Source: Cricetomys ansorgei (taxonomy: Eukaryota; Chordata; Mammalia; Rodentia; Nesomyidae). Taken from it: a stretch of DNA of 64,000 bases. Position 1 is the first letter of the stretch; every line of letters begins with the position of its first letter. Shown here in pieces: positions 1 to 11,062 of this stretch. The stretch covers positions 2,977,501 through 3,041,500 of the forward strand of contig JAMJFZ010001815.1 in NCBI GenBank assembly GCA_026225945.1, read 5' to 3'. Both the position numbers and the translations under genes were made by a program. The notes beneath the pieces were generated by a model. The model was not told where the DNA came from, ran no database searches, and saw only the letters and a program-made list of their open reading frames with translations.

Positions 1-1658
1 GAAGACAGTCACCACCTGCGTTAGAATAAAGACCATCAGCACTTCCTGTGGCTTCCTCTTCAGAACGCACTGTCTTTACTAAGAGTTAAGTTTTGCCTTG
101 TCAAAATAAATTTTAGAATAAATAAACAACAAGACAGAGAGAATGAGGGGGAGTTGTTAATGGATAATCCGAGATAGAAGCTCCATGAAAAGTAAACCGA
201 ATGTGGAAGTAAGAAAATGATCAATAAGATAATATAAGAAAAGTACCCAGAAAAGAAGAGGGGAGACATGTTGGAGACAACAGAAACAAAGGCAAGACAA
301 CCAATAGTCATCATAGTAAAGTTACAGAACACACCTGAGGACTGAAAGAAGTCCTACATCCTTACAGAAAGCAAAACAGCGAAATCAGCAGGCGACATTT
401 GATAGGTGCAGAGGGGAATAGCGCTGTGTACATCAGCAGAAAACGCGCATTAGAAATAGCAGAGAAGTCAAATCCTAAGAGAGAAGTCTTTTCCTTCTCA
501 GAACTCTATACCCAACCAAGCAATGATGTCTGTGAGGAATGGGTTCCAGGGTCTCCTGTGAATAATCTAATCCACAGGTATCCAGTCTCTGCTCTGAAAC
601 GGAGAGGTGTTTCCAGAGCCTCCACACCAACTCCCACACACTACAAATCATTTCTACCCTACTTATCAGCTCCATGTCCCAAGGCATTGGCTTCTTCAGA
701 AATGCTGGTATCAGCCCCACAGACCTCACCTCAAGCAGAGGGGAGGTCACCAGTTCAGCCCTGAGGAGGCAGGTGCTAATCCAGAAGAGATCTGAGCAGG
801 AGGAGGGCACTGGCCTTCGATCATCAAAGGATGACTAGGAAACAAGAGCGCATGCATTGGTCTCATTTTCAGAACATCAAGGTCATGGGAGAAACTAGTT
901 TCCGTAGCACTTTCATGAGCAGTGCATGGGAGATAGTACCTGCACGATGCTCCATTTAGGAAACAGCAGAAACATGGCACCTAGCTTAGGGGTGACATCT
1001 CAGAGGATCTTTAGATGAGGAAACTCACAATAAAAAAATCCTCATGTTTGTGGGTGTGTTTGGAGATAGTGAGGATAGGAAATCTGGAGACCAGAAGATG
1101 AAGATGTGACACATTAAGTCTTTGTATGTATAGGTCTGCCATAAAGACAAAGCATAGTCTGTAATGAGTACTTCCAAAGCCAGATTCATATCTGCAGAGC
1201 TCTGAGCTTGGCTAGGGCTCTGTCTGTGAGTTCCCCAGGGCACTTCTGTCTGCAACGCTGTGAGTGTCTCTTCATGGAGTTACTCTTCAGAGGGGCAGTG
1301 GGTGTGTGTTACATTCATGGCCCAATTGTCAGGGACCATGTCTGACATGTAACAGGCATGTCAAGTCAGGGGTAGGTGGACTGGGGCTTAATCTAGCTCA
1401 AACCATCATGGAAGTCTGTCAGGAGTGACCTGGACCTTCTGCTAGGTGCTGAATGGCTTGTGGCTGGAGCCATCAAGAGGAACTGGGTTCTCTCTACTGC
1501 ATGAAGTCTTGTAGAGGACCTGTAAATCCCCTTTCCAACCTCAGGAACTCTCAGCTGGGCTAATCTTTACTCCATGGTGCGAAAACCTCATCTATTCTGG
1601 GAAAGTCTCCACTATGCAATAAAATCTTTTAAATGTTCATTCCTGTCCATATAGTAAG
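1..1658. other. unique sequence, no feature recognised
   Basis: Mixed-composition DNA with no repeat family or gene that I recognise. The longest open frame is at 399-764 on the plus strand (121 codons). It is overlapped by a 111-codon frame on the minus strand at 475-810, the usual look of chance frames. Neither product resembles a family I know and neither has splice signals that would make it an exon. Confidence 0.5.
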
Positions 1659-1763
<105 letters not shown>

Positions 1764-4114
1764 GGAAATCTTCTCAAAAAACACAAACTCCAAACTGCTA
1801 GAATGGAACTCAGGCCAGCCTGACAGCAACAGCTCCCACAACCCCTCACAGGCAGTTGGAGAGAAAGGGGAAAACTCAGCATGAGAGCTCACTGTGTCAG
1901 TGTCCACAGAGAGTCTCAAACTTCTGGAACAATACCAGTTACTTCCAAGATCAAAAAAAAACCTTACAGACTTATAAAATTAAAAAGAAATATTTAAAGG
2001 GACTGTAGAGGCACAGCATGAGTTAACACACAACATTTGAAGCATGGCAAAAGGAAAAAGGAGAGCTGGTTAAGACTCCTCGTGTCGTGAAGTCTCCAAA
2101 GAACCTACCTCCCAATCCACCAAATCTAGATCCTTAGGACAGAAAGAATTAGAGAGATGAGAGCAAGAAATACAACACAAATCCAGAAGACACCGTTTAT
2201 CCAGAGTTATGGAGACGACACCATCTAGCCTTGAGCAGTATCCTGCCTTTACAGCAGGAGATGATGGCGACACATGGGAAGTCAATGCCAGCCAGGTGGG
2301 AGTTTCTTTTACCATAGAAATGAGGAGAGCTGAGGTTGTATTAAGATCCCAGAAAAACATGAGAGATAGTAACAAGCATGCTCCAGGTTAGTGTACATAC
2401 TGGCCAAGCAGCTCTGGGTACTTCTGCCTTCATCCCAGGGTTCATTGTTATCCAGCTTCCCCATAAATACACACCTTCATAGTTTTTCCAGCTTTCTTTG
2501 TCCCCTGGCCCAGCAGCCTTCAGTGGTTCTGCTCTGAGGAAAGCAAGAGGACATTAAGGAGGTAGACAGCAGAGAGTGTGAGGTACCTGGAGAAAGGCAT
2601 GGTCACCTGGAGGAGGTGGTGAGCCTGTGTTGTGTGCACGAGGACCTCAAAAACCTGTCTACTCTTATGACTTCTCTTGGTCGCCCGTGTCATGGAGCTT
2701 TGAGGCCATCAACGCTCAGGCATCTGTTTTGAAAGACTTCAGTTGAGGGACAGAGTTGCTGGAGGAGGGATCAGCAATGGCCTTCACAATTTGAAAAGCA
2801 GAAGAACTGTCTCACTTCAAGTTCACAGACCAAAAGAGGAGATAGTGACAAGGTTGAAGAAAGACCATAAGGGAGCACGGGCAGGAGCTGTCCCGGGTTA
2901 CACTTTACACCTGTGGGGAAGGGACACCCACAAAATAACCAACTTCCCAGGCACCTAATATTTTGATTTCCCTGTTCCTTTTTAAGCCTTTCTGTCTAAT
3001 GAGTTCCCTCTAGGAATAGAAATTTTATATTTACAAGAAAAAGTGGAGGAGAAGAGACTCTTGCTTGTCACTGCCCAGATGGGACAGGAACGGCTGCAGC
3101 GGTTGGCGTGTGAGGATGAGGGCAGCAGGGATGCGATTTGGTTAGTGTGCCTAGAAGGCTACGCATGGATTCCTTCCCCCAGATATTCCTCTTCCTCCCT
3201 CAACGTGTTCCTCTTCATGCTAGCTGTCTCATGTCACAGACATGTTTAAGTACAAAACTGAGTTTTCCGGGTCACCTGGATGTGGGAACTGGAAGCACTT
3301 TCCAAAGATCACCATGACAGGGATGGAGTTTACGAGTTTAGTGCAGGCAATGGCCCTCAAGTGATAGGATTTCCACACACAGCATCAGGGGCCTAGAAGA
3401 ACCCATGACTGACACGGAGAGGAACTGATGGGCCAGGTCCACTGAGGGACTGGTCAGGAGACAGAGTGGTCTGGGATTCTCCTTTGAGTCCTCTTCATGC
3501 AGTGTTCATCCTTGGATTAAAGAGGGAGAAAATGACCTCTTGTCAAACCACAGCTCCAGCAAATACCTGACCCCACAAAGCTTTACTGCCTTATCCTCTC
3601 CACAAAACCAAGTGGCTCCAACTGGACACTTGGAAAGAAAACAGGCTTAGATAATTGTGGTTAGACAAACAATTTCAAGATCATTTGGCCTGAGTGTTTA
3701 GAAGGCTCAGGGGGCCCGAGGAATGCAGTGGATTTACAGGAAGAGGGACAGGAGCACATTCCTTCAAAAGGCCCAATCACCAAGCTCTAGTTTATTTTTT
3801 TTTTATTTTTTTGGAACCAGTAATGTCTGGAGAAAGATCATCCTTTCTGAGAGTGAAGACATGCCCCGAGGTCAGAGGCAGACAAGACAAATGAGGGATG
3901 GAAGGACATCTAATGTGGTTTCTAACAAAAGCTAATTCAGAGGTGGGAACCGAGAACTCTGTAGGAGTCTTCTGTGGGACCTCACATGGACCTAGCCCTG
4001 AGAAACTGTGGGTGTACCCCTCGGCATCTGGCTGTGGTTTGGTGTCACCTAACGGTCTGTGTGTTGAAGGTTAATCACCCTGCTGTGTTGTGTTGGTCTC
4101 TAAAAGTAGCAGGA
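1764..4114. other. unique sequence, no feature recognised
   Basis: No gene or repeat recognised. Frames are all below about 105 codons. A T-rich run lies at 3790-3812. Small A-rich patches occur around 1955-1990. Confidence 0.5.
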
Positions 4115-4262
4115 GGCTGGAGAGATCACTAAGTAGATAAAGGCCCTTCTGCCAAGCCTAGTAACCCACATTCTAGCCCCAGAACCCACACAGTAGAAGG
4201 AGAGAACCAATTTTCACAGACTGTTGTTTAACCTTCGCACGTGTGCCATGGTGCGTGTGGGT

Positions 4263-4298
<36 letters not shown>

Positions 4299-4318
4299 TG
4301 TTTTTAAAAGTTTTAAAG
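4115..4318 (+). mobile_element. B2-family (B3-type) SINE with (AC)n tail
   Basis: It opens with the tRNA-derived head GGCTGGAGAGATC, continues through the B3-type phrases 'CCCAGAACCCACA' and 'GCACGTGTGCCATGG', and ends in a 28-bp (AC)n run (4267-4294) and an A-rich tail. Imperfect flanking repeats, TAAAAGTAGCAGG before and TAAAAGCTGTAGG after, look like a decayed target-site duplication. Divergence suggests an old copy. Confidence 0.8.
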
Positions 4319-4324
4319 TAAAAG

Positions 4325-5357
4325 CTGTAGGCTAACCAACCATAAACTGAAATCTAAACTGTTTGCCAGAAAAAATAAAATCGAACTATCTCAGATACTT
4401 TGTTTCCGTGACAGACGTCTGAGTATCACTATGAGACAATATTTTTTAGGCTAAGTAAGGAGTAGAGAGAAACCAGAATGACCCGGCAAGTTTATGCTCA
4501 GCCCAAAAGTACAATGCCTCCCCGTAAGCAGTGCAGGAATCCAAAATAGCTCTAGGACGGCCAGATGTATCGTTTCGTGAAAGACCGAAAGCTATATTTT
4601 CATGTGGAATCTTATGAAGCTGCCAACACATTTTAAAGACATAGTATATCCAAGCTCTCAAACAAAGGTCTATGGGCTAGGTTCTGTCTGCGGACCGCCT
4701 CTGTAACACAACACCTCACTCAGGGAATTAATCTAGAATCTGTTTTTAAGAGAAGTACTCAAGATACAGGAAATGAAGCATGCAACTCTGGTCTTTGAGG
4801 AGCAGAAGTCATTGTGAATCCAAAGCTCAGTTTCAAGAGAAAACTGAGGCACAGGGACCTGGGTAGAAACCAGCCATGGGGAGGATGAGATACTCGGTCC
4901 AGTGCCCCTTCTTCTGGGGTGGCCACTTAGCCCGATCCCCATTCTAAGACCCCAGGGGCCTCTATGTCTCTAAATGCTCTGGTGGCTGGGTCTGCCGTTT
5001 TAGTACCCCATACATTTCACCCTGAAGGGAATGAATACCACCCACTGTCTGAAGAGAGTGAGCAGAGGAAGGGCAGGCTGCACGTGTGTGTGCATGTGAG
5101 AGAAAGTAGGTACTTACATGTGCTTTCTACTGAAATTATTTTCTTTTTACTCCCCGATTATGTTGAGCACGTTTAATTTTTACTGTGAGTTCATTATATA
5201 TAGCACCATGTTACATAAGAGCATTTTCCTTTCTTGTCTTTTTTTTTATTTATGGTTTTGTTTTAATTTTAGTCTAGCGAGTACCAGAAACAGTTATGAA
5301 AAGCCATGACTAGTGAAGGATGTAACTTTTGAGTTTAAGGAAGCAAGAGGAACTGAC
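4325..5357. other. unique sequence, no feature recognised
   Basis: No gene or repeat recognised. The part near 4820-4870 (AAACTGAGGCACAGGG) is reminiscent of a MIR core but is too short to call. Confidence 0.4.
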
Positions 5358-5406
5358 TCTTTTTTTAAATAATTTATTTAATTTTATTTTATGTGCATCA
5401 GTGAGT
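5358..5406 (-). mobile_element. B2-family SINE 3' remnant
   Basis: A T/A-rich stretch (AATAATTTATTTAATTTTAT) followed by ATGTGCATCAGTG resembles the reverse of a B2 3' end. Only about 50 bp remain, so the family call is tentative. Confidence 0.4.
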
Positions 5407-5574
5407 GCCACTTACACCACAGCAGGCACTAGTCACATGACTTCAACCTGTCCAAACAGGAAGTCTTGATTGGCTCCCTCATCTAATCGGCTTAGGTTTA
5501 TACAGCAGACAAATCAGGTCACTGATCACGACTGCCCAGCACGAGGCTGTGGCTGAGAGACAGTTGTCTTGTGA

Positions 5575-5935
5575 TGCCGACTGCAGAGCTTTCACTTCAG
5601 AGACACCAGTGTCAGGGGCGGCGCACACGCACACGCGCAGTGCGTGAGTCCGTGATCGGGGAGAGGCGCTTCCTTATCTTCTCACGCGACATCCGGGTAC
5701 AGCCAGATCGGCTATTGTCTTCCATGACTAGTTTGCTTTTCAAAACCACTTGGATTGGGATTTGGATTGGGGTTTAGGCCACTGCCCCTTGTTCCTACTG
5801 ATTGGCTAATGGGAAGTCCGGGGCTGCCACAGTCTGGATTCGGAACCACCCAGGACTCTGCGCGGCAGTCTCGGGACTGTCGTCTGTGGCTGGGGCACAC
5901 AGGCCCTTGCACTTTCTTGCAAGCGTGTACTGTAT
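5575..5935. promoter_or_regulatory. small CpG-rich patch with CCAAT motifs
   Basis: By eye there are 21 CpG dinucleotides in about 360 bp, 14 of them in 5575-5715, against a CpG-poor background. The patch holds a CCAAT motif (ATTGGCTAAT near 5801, reading GCCAATC on the minus strand) and a weak TATA-like GTATATTAAG at 5926-5935. This is the look of a small CpG-island promoter or of the promoter part of an endogenous retroviral LTR. I found no terminal repeats or target-site duplication to prove an LTR, and no first exon or splice donor to prove a gene promoter. Confidence 0.35.
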
Positions 5936-6189
5936 ATTAAGCATATCCCTAACTCTTCTAATACTTTTTCCTGTGAGAGTGGTTATTTGCAAATCCGATG
6001 GTGGGGTTCTTTCTTTCAACACTCCAGGGGTGTATCCCTGCTGCTGCGCTCGGCCAGCTGTTTTCCATAATTATTATGTTTCACTACAACATCTCCATGC
6101 GTGGGTTTTAATCACACTCACCACCTCTACCCTATCTTGTCTGCGCTCCCCCACCTCTGTCCTCTTCCCTAAAGCTTCCCCTTTGACTT

Positions 6190-6711
6190 TCATGTCTTTT
6201 TTTTCAAGGTTCCACATGTGAGAACATGAAACATTTGATTTTCTAAGGCTAGTTAATCTTGCCTAACACAGTGGTCTCTGCTTTCCCACAAAAGACTTGA
6301 TTCTTTTCCGTCTTCGTGACTGCATAATACACTGTGGATCTGTGCCCCATTTGTTTTTGAGACTGGCTTCAAACTCTTGATTCTCTCATCTCAGCCTCCT
6401 AAGTGTTGGGATTCCTCCCAACCACATGCTACATTTTATTTATCTGCTCATCTGCTCCTGAGCACCTAAGTTAGTTCCATGTTTTGGCTGGTGTAAATAG
6501 TGCCCATGCTAAGCAGGTATGTGCACGTGTCCGTGTGTGCTGACTTGGGATCCTTCAGGCATACACCCAGAATTGCTACAGCTGGAGCATATGGAAGCTG
6601 ATCATGAGGAACCTCGTGCTGGTGTCCAGGAGGTTGCACTAATTTTTGTTAGCAGCAACTGTGTGTAAGGGTTTCTTTGCTCCTACATCTTTGTTGAGGT
6701 TTATTTTCTGG
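6190..6711 (-). mobile_element. LINE-1 (old) fragment, reverse orientation, interrupted by B1
   Basis: The plus strand reads like the reverse complement of the L1 ORF2 3' end: GTTCCACATGTGAGAACATG, 'ATACACTGTGGATCTGTGCCCCATTT' split in the source text, then TTAGTTCCATGTTTTGGCTG, 'GTGTAAATAGTG', 'CATACACCCAGAATTGCTA' and 'AGGAACCTCGTGCTG'. These are the familiar landmarks of antisense mammalian L1. It is heavily mutated and has no open frame. Confidence 0.7.
6351..6430 (-). mobile_element. B1 SINE fragment inside the L1
   Basis: TTTTTGAGACTGGCTTCAAA followed by CTCATCTCAGCCTCC and AAGTGTTGGGATT is the reverse complement of a 7SL-derived B1/proto-B1. It splits the antisense L1, so it inserted later than the L1. 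Confidence 0.7.
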
Positions 6712-6748
6712 GTTTTGTTGTTGTTTGTTTTTTTGTTTGTTTGTTTGA
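6712..6748. repeat. (TTTG)n microsatellite
   Basis: Short run of TTTG units with T-rich interruptions at the end of the antisense L1 fragment. Confidence 0.8.
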
Positions 6749-6949
6749 TAACCTGGACTAGCCTTTCTACTGTTGTTGCTTTGAAGACAATGAATCTTTG
6801 TTTTTCTATCTAATATTTTCCTTTATCATTCACTTTAATTTAAACTATTTGACTATGATGTGGATAGGTGCTGGTGTGTTTAATACTCAAATGCTGGCTG
6901 TCTGTAGGATGTTTTAAATTAGATTTTGTTAATTTTACTATTCTCTAGT

Positions 6950-7114
6950 TAGGTCTCTGTTGGTGTGATAAAACACACTAGGTGTCAAACATTAATCGAG
7001 AAAATGCCCTATAAGTCTTGTCTATAGGCCAATTTGATGGGGATATTTTTTTCGATTGAGGTTCTGTCTTCTAAAATGATTTTATCTTGTGTCAAGTCAA
7101 CAAAAACTAACACA
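6950..7114. mobile_element. rodent interspersed repeat, internally deleted
   Basis: It starts with TCTGTTGGTGTGATAAAACAC and ends with CTTGTGTCAAGTCAACAAAA, the two ends of a very common rodent repeat whose full form begins 'ttgctgtgataaaacaccatgac'. The middle is missing, so the two ends are joined. I am not certain of the library name. Related copies lie at 40842-41010 and, for a sister family, at 30698-31052. Confidence 0.6.
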
Positions 7115-7116
7115 TT

Positions 7117-7318
7117 GAGTGCATGAGTGTTTTGCCTGCGTGTATGACTATGCACTACTTGCATGCCTGGTACCCTCAGAGCTCAAAATAGGGTATCCTG
7201 TCCCCTAGAACTGGAGTTACAGATGGTTGTGAGCTACCATGCAGGTGCTGGGAACTGAAGTCAGGTCCTCTGCAAGAGCAACAAGTGTTCTTAACCGCCA
7301 AGTAATCTCTCCAGCCTC
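7117..7318 (-). mobile_element. B2-family SINE
   Basis: On the plus strand: GTTTTGCCTGCGTGTATG, 'GGAGTTACAGATGGTTGTGA', 'GTGCTGGGAACTGAAGTCAG', and finally TAATCTCTCCAGCC. This is the reverse complement of a near full-length B2/B3 SINE, whose tRNA-derived head lies at the right edge. Confidence 0.85.
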
Positions 7319-7424
7319 TGTCTATGGGTTTCTTGAATGCTTGATCTTACTGTCTTTTAACTTTGTAGTCAGCATTTTTAAAAATGACATTTTAAAATAC
7401 ATGTGTCATTCTCTTTATCCTATT

Positions 7425-7484
7425 CTTCTAAGAATGCAACTATTTGTGTTGGTCCTTCTAAGAATGCAGTTATCTGTGTTGTGT
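7425..7484. repeat. 30-bp tandem duplication
   Basis: The unit starting CTTCTAAGAATGCA at 7425 is repeated exactly 30 bp later at 7455 with a few substitutions (AACTATTTGTGTTG versus GTTATCTGTGTTG). It runs into the TG repeat on its right. Confidence 0.8.
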
Positions 7485-7632
7485 TTGTGTGTATGTGTGT
7501 GTGTATGCGTATATTGTGTGGGTATGTATATATGTAGGTATGTGTGTCTGTGTGTGTACATATGTATGTGTATGTGTGTGTGCATGTGTGTGTATGTGTG
7601 TAATGGTGTGTTTGTGTGTGTGTGTGTGTGTT
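7474..7632. repeat. interrupted (TG)n repeat
   Basis: About 160 bp of TG units broken by TATG, TATA and TGCG variants. The plus-strand frame across it gives a Cys-Val rich string, which is not a gene. Confidence 0.9.
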
Positions 7633-8194
7633 TACTGTTTACACTTTAGTCTAAGTCCACTCTTGCACTGCATCTAGACTTCTCTCAAGGTCACTTACTT
7701 AACTACAGCGTGTTCATCAGAGTTACATTAAACTCTGATGCTTACATCTCTAAGTATCTTCTGAGACTTTTTATTTCTCTTATGTTTCTTAGTTTTTAGT
7801 TACTTGGTGTGGTTTATGACTATTTTGAACTCTGGACCATAGTGTATCAAGGCTCTAGAAGAGGCTACCTTTCTTCCCGTCAGGCTTTCTTCCTATCATG
7901 AGTTTACGCATCGGGTGTAGATCTATTCTACTTTTGACTTCCTTTGGGATACACCCACTACTTACTGATAAGACAAGGTTCTTCGGGCATTGATTTTGTT
8001 GTTGTTGCTTGTTTTCTTTTTCTTTCTCTTTTTTTAAAAAAATTCTGCTAAATTGAGCTTTTGGCCAAGGTGTAGAGTTGAATTAAAATATCACATCTCC
8101 TGTGACAATGGGCATGAAATAAATAAGTTACTCCAGGGTTGCACAGGAGTTAGATTTGACCTTTCACAGTGTGTCACGTGCTCAAAGCATAGAA
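7633..8194. other. unique sequence, no feature recognised
   Basis: AT-rich, with a (TTG)3/T-rich patch at 7998-8040. No gene or repeat family recognised. Confidence 0.4.
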
Positions 8195-8278
8195 AAACTG
8201 AGAAAAATAGGAAAACGGGAAGGGAAGGGAAAGAAAGGGAAAGGAACAGGAAGGGGAGAGCAAGGGAAAGGAAGACCT
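8195..8278. repeat. purine-rich GGGAAA tract
   Basis: Imperfect GGGAAA/GGGAAG units, almost without pyrimidines, over about 85 bp. Confidence 0.8.
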
Positions 8279-9934
8279 TCTCCATTATCTCCAGGGCCTA
8301 TAATGCTTGAAGAAGTTGAAAATTAAATACTTAATTTAAATAATTAGAACATTAATTAATGGCAACAAAGGATGAAAGCCACCAAGGGTCTTCAGAGGAG
8401 ACTCGCAGGAGGTTCCCAGTCCTGGGCTCCTCAAGACGCATATGGTGCATATTCGGGGCAATGTGGCCTGCATCTAGAGAACTAGCTGAAGCTAAAGGAG
8501 CAGTGCTGCCTCTTTAAACATGGGCACACCATATGCAGTGCTAGAGGCAGAGCTCCCAGAAGCTTAGTGGAACAGGGCCTCCAGTTCGATGGTGATTTAG
8601 GACATTGGGTTTATGTTTGGATCAAAGCTGAGATACGAACTTTGAAGGTCAGGGGTAGGAAAGGAACTGGTTTTGTTTCGGGAAAAGTTGTGTACTATAG
8701 TGTATAGATATTGAACTTGTCCTTGGATACTGTAAAGCTGCATACAGTATCTATGCAGTGAGATGACTAATTGTTTGGTGTGTGCTCCTGTAACTTTGAA
8801 ACAATTGCTATCTATGTTGAAGCAAGTGCTGCTAGAGGGTTGAGTTACTTCCTATGGCCTGTGAGAGACAGCTTCCCTCTCTGCAAGTGCTAGCTTGATA
8901 AAATCTGTAATTCCAGCAAATTGTTAATATCTGCTTCCCGAGGTGTAGCCTGCCTGTTAGCCGCTCTCGACTAAAGCAATTGATGTTTGCAACACTCTGC
9001 CCACTAGAATCTTCATGTTAAAAGTATCTTTTTCACGACATTGCCAATGAAAGGATTTTTGTGGCTCTTTCCTGCAGCTTCCAGCAGTGGAGTGGTGGAA
9101 CACCACGCTTTGGCACCTCATTTCCAGTCTTGACTTATGCTGCCATGTTGGCATCAAGTCGGCCGGCTGGAAGTTGGTGTTGCCGAGGTCTAGAGCTCTG
9201 TGCATTATGCAAATCAGGCCTTTGTGCCCGTGGGGAACTGCCTTTCTTCAGTAGATTACCTGTACAAAGCAGACCGGGCACTCAGTCCACAGAGGCCGCG
9301 TTCCTCTGCCATAGTCATTCAGGATTGCATCTTGGAGTCTTCCTTTTGTTCTTTCCTGAACCCACCATGTGTGAAAAAGAACATCTACAGTGTACCCTCA
9401 ATTTTACCAGCCTTTTCAGGGCAACCCAGAACAGTACTCAGCCCCATCTCACCACCCAGGGTCACCTCTGGGTTGTCTCTCTGAGTATCAGGCCCCTCTG
9501 CTATACAGTGGGGTGACTTAGCTCATACAGCTAGGGCTTTGGCAGATGACAGAAGCTTCCGGTGCTGATGCTACTTGTTTGCAGCTGAGAATGAGGGTGT
9601 GACAGGGAGTGCTAGCATGCTCTCTGAAGGTCTTTCCTTTGGCCTTTACACCCTGTGACTCTTCCCTGGCCAGCCAAGATGCTGCTCACTCTCAGACTGG
9701 CAGACTGAGGGTGATGCTGTTAATGGTACTCCCTGGAAGTGTGCCCTGAAAATGAGGGAGGGCATTTCATCTCCAAGGCCTCTCTCTAGAGAGAGATTTT
9801 GAATCTACCTGGGAAAAGGAGCCTCACCAACCAATATCTCATGCAAGGAGAAACACATTCCAAGACACCCAGTGGGTGCCTGAAATCACAGATAATAACG
9901 GTGATGGTTAGTTCTGGATGTTGGCATCATTGGA
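8279..9934. other. unique sequence with an octamer motif
   Basis: No repeat family recognised over 1.6 kb. A perfect octamer ATGCAAAT (POU-factor site) lies at 9207-9214. Frames at 9061-9516 and 9200-9484 overlap one another in different frames and resemble nothing I know. A run of AATTA motifs occurs at 8320-8362. Confidence 0.4.
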
Positions 9935-10640
9935 TTAGGAAACAAAACAGCATGGTTACTGGTACAGAAGTGGATGGGTAGACTAGGGGAGTAAAGTAGA
10001 GGAGACATAAATAAGGCCACACAATTTCAGCCACCTAATCTTGACAAAGCCATAAAAAATACACACTGTAGAAAGGACACCCTCTTTTAAAAATGCTGTG
10101 TGAAAATTAGATCAGTATCTCTCACCTTGCACAAAAAACAATTCAGAGTGGACAAAGGACCTAATGTAGGACCTAAAATTTTAAAACTACTAAGAGAAAG
10201 CATGTGTAAAGCATGCAAGACACAACACAGGCAGGGATTTTCTAAATAAGATTTCAATCGTGCAGGAAATAGTCCTAAGAATCGACCATGGGGTTGCATA
10301 AAACTAAAAAGCTTCTGCACAGCAAATTAAAAAGTTGTCAGAGTGAAGAGACAGCCTGCCGAATGAGAGAAAATCATTGCCAATTACTCTTCAGGTAAGG
10401 GACTGATCTTAGGATACATAAAGAGCTATAAAAACCATAAAAAGAAAACAAATCATTGACTCAATAAATGGACTAATGAGCTAAATGGACTGTTCCCAAG
10501 AGAAGAAATGCAATAGATATTAGAAAAAAAAGTGTTCAAAATCTTTAGCTACGTTTAATGCTCCATCATCCCCGGCCGGATGGTAACAGCAAGATAACAA
10601 ATGGCAGAAAATGCTTGCGAGGATGTGAGGAAAGATGAGC
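9935..10640 (+). mobile_element. LINE-1 ORF2 3' part, old and degenerate
   Basis: The sequence carries L1 ORF2 landmarks in order: AACAGCATGGTTACTGGTAC (10-codon region before the C-terminal part), 'CAGAGTGGACAAAGGACCTA', 'AAGCTTCTGCACAGCAAATT', and 'AAAATGCTTGCGAGGATGTG'. ORF2 encodes the L1 reverse transcriptase/endonuclease. Stops and frameshifts make this a dead fragment, and the 5' part is missing. Confidence 0.75.
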
Positions 10641-10739
10641 CCTTATTTGTGGTTTTGTAGTCTGTAATTACAGTAATTACGCCACCGTGAACGTGGGAAG
10701 GATGAATCTGAGTTCTTGGGCTTGCGGCCTCAGTGCTTT

Positions 10740-11062
10740 GACGAGTGCCTTCATCTGTTGGTAAGACTGTAACAGAATAGTAGAGACTAGGTTATTTATA
10801 ACTATTCTGACCGGCAGTTCTAGGGGCTTGGAAACCTCACCCTATGGACCGGTACCTGTTTCTCATCTGTGTGGCCTTCTTGCCACTTCAACCAATGGCA
10901 GAAGTGCAGAGGCTAAAAATGATTAAGTGGTGAAACCCTTGGAGGATACAGATTCCTCACAACACACATTCCATCGAGTTCCACTTTCCAACATGGTTGC
11001 ATTAGTAAAGTTTCCAAGAAGCACATGTTTCTGGGAGCACACATCAAACTACAGCATGAAGG
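10740..11062 (-). mobile_element. MLT1/MST-like MaLR LTR
   Basis: The plus strand reads as the reverse of a MaLR LTR: GTTATTTATAACTATTCTGA, 'CAGTTCTAGGGGCTTGGAAA', 'TGTGGCCTTCTTGCC', then TTCCACTTTCCAACATGG and CACACATCAAACTACAGCA. It is a non-autonomous ERVL-type element shared by placental mammals and is well decayed. Confidence 0.55.

Noticed and set aside
9061..9516. 151-codon plus-strand frame
   Set aside because: It begins with a GTG rather than an ATG in good context, and a second frame overlaps it. No similarity recognised.
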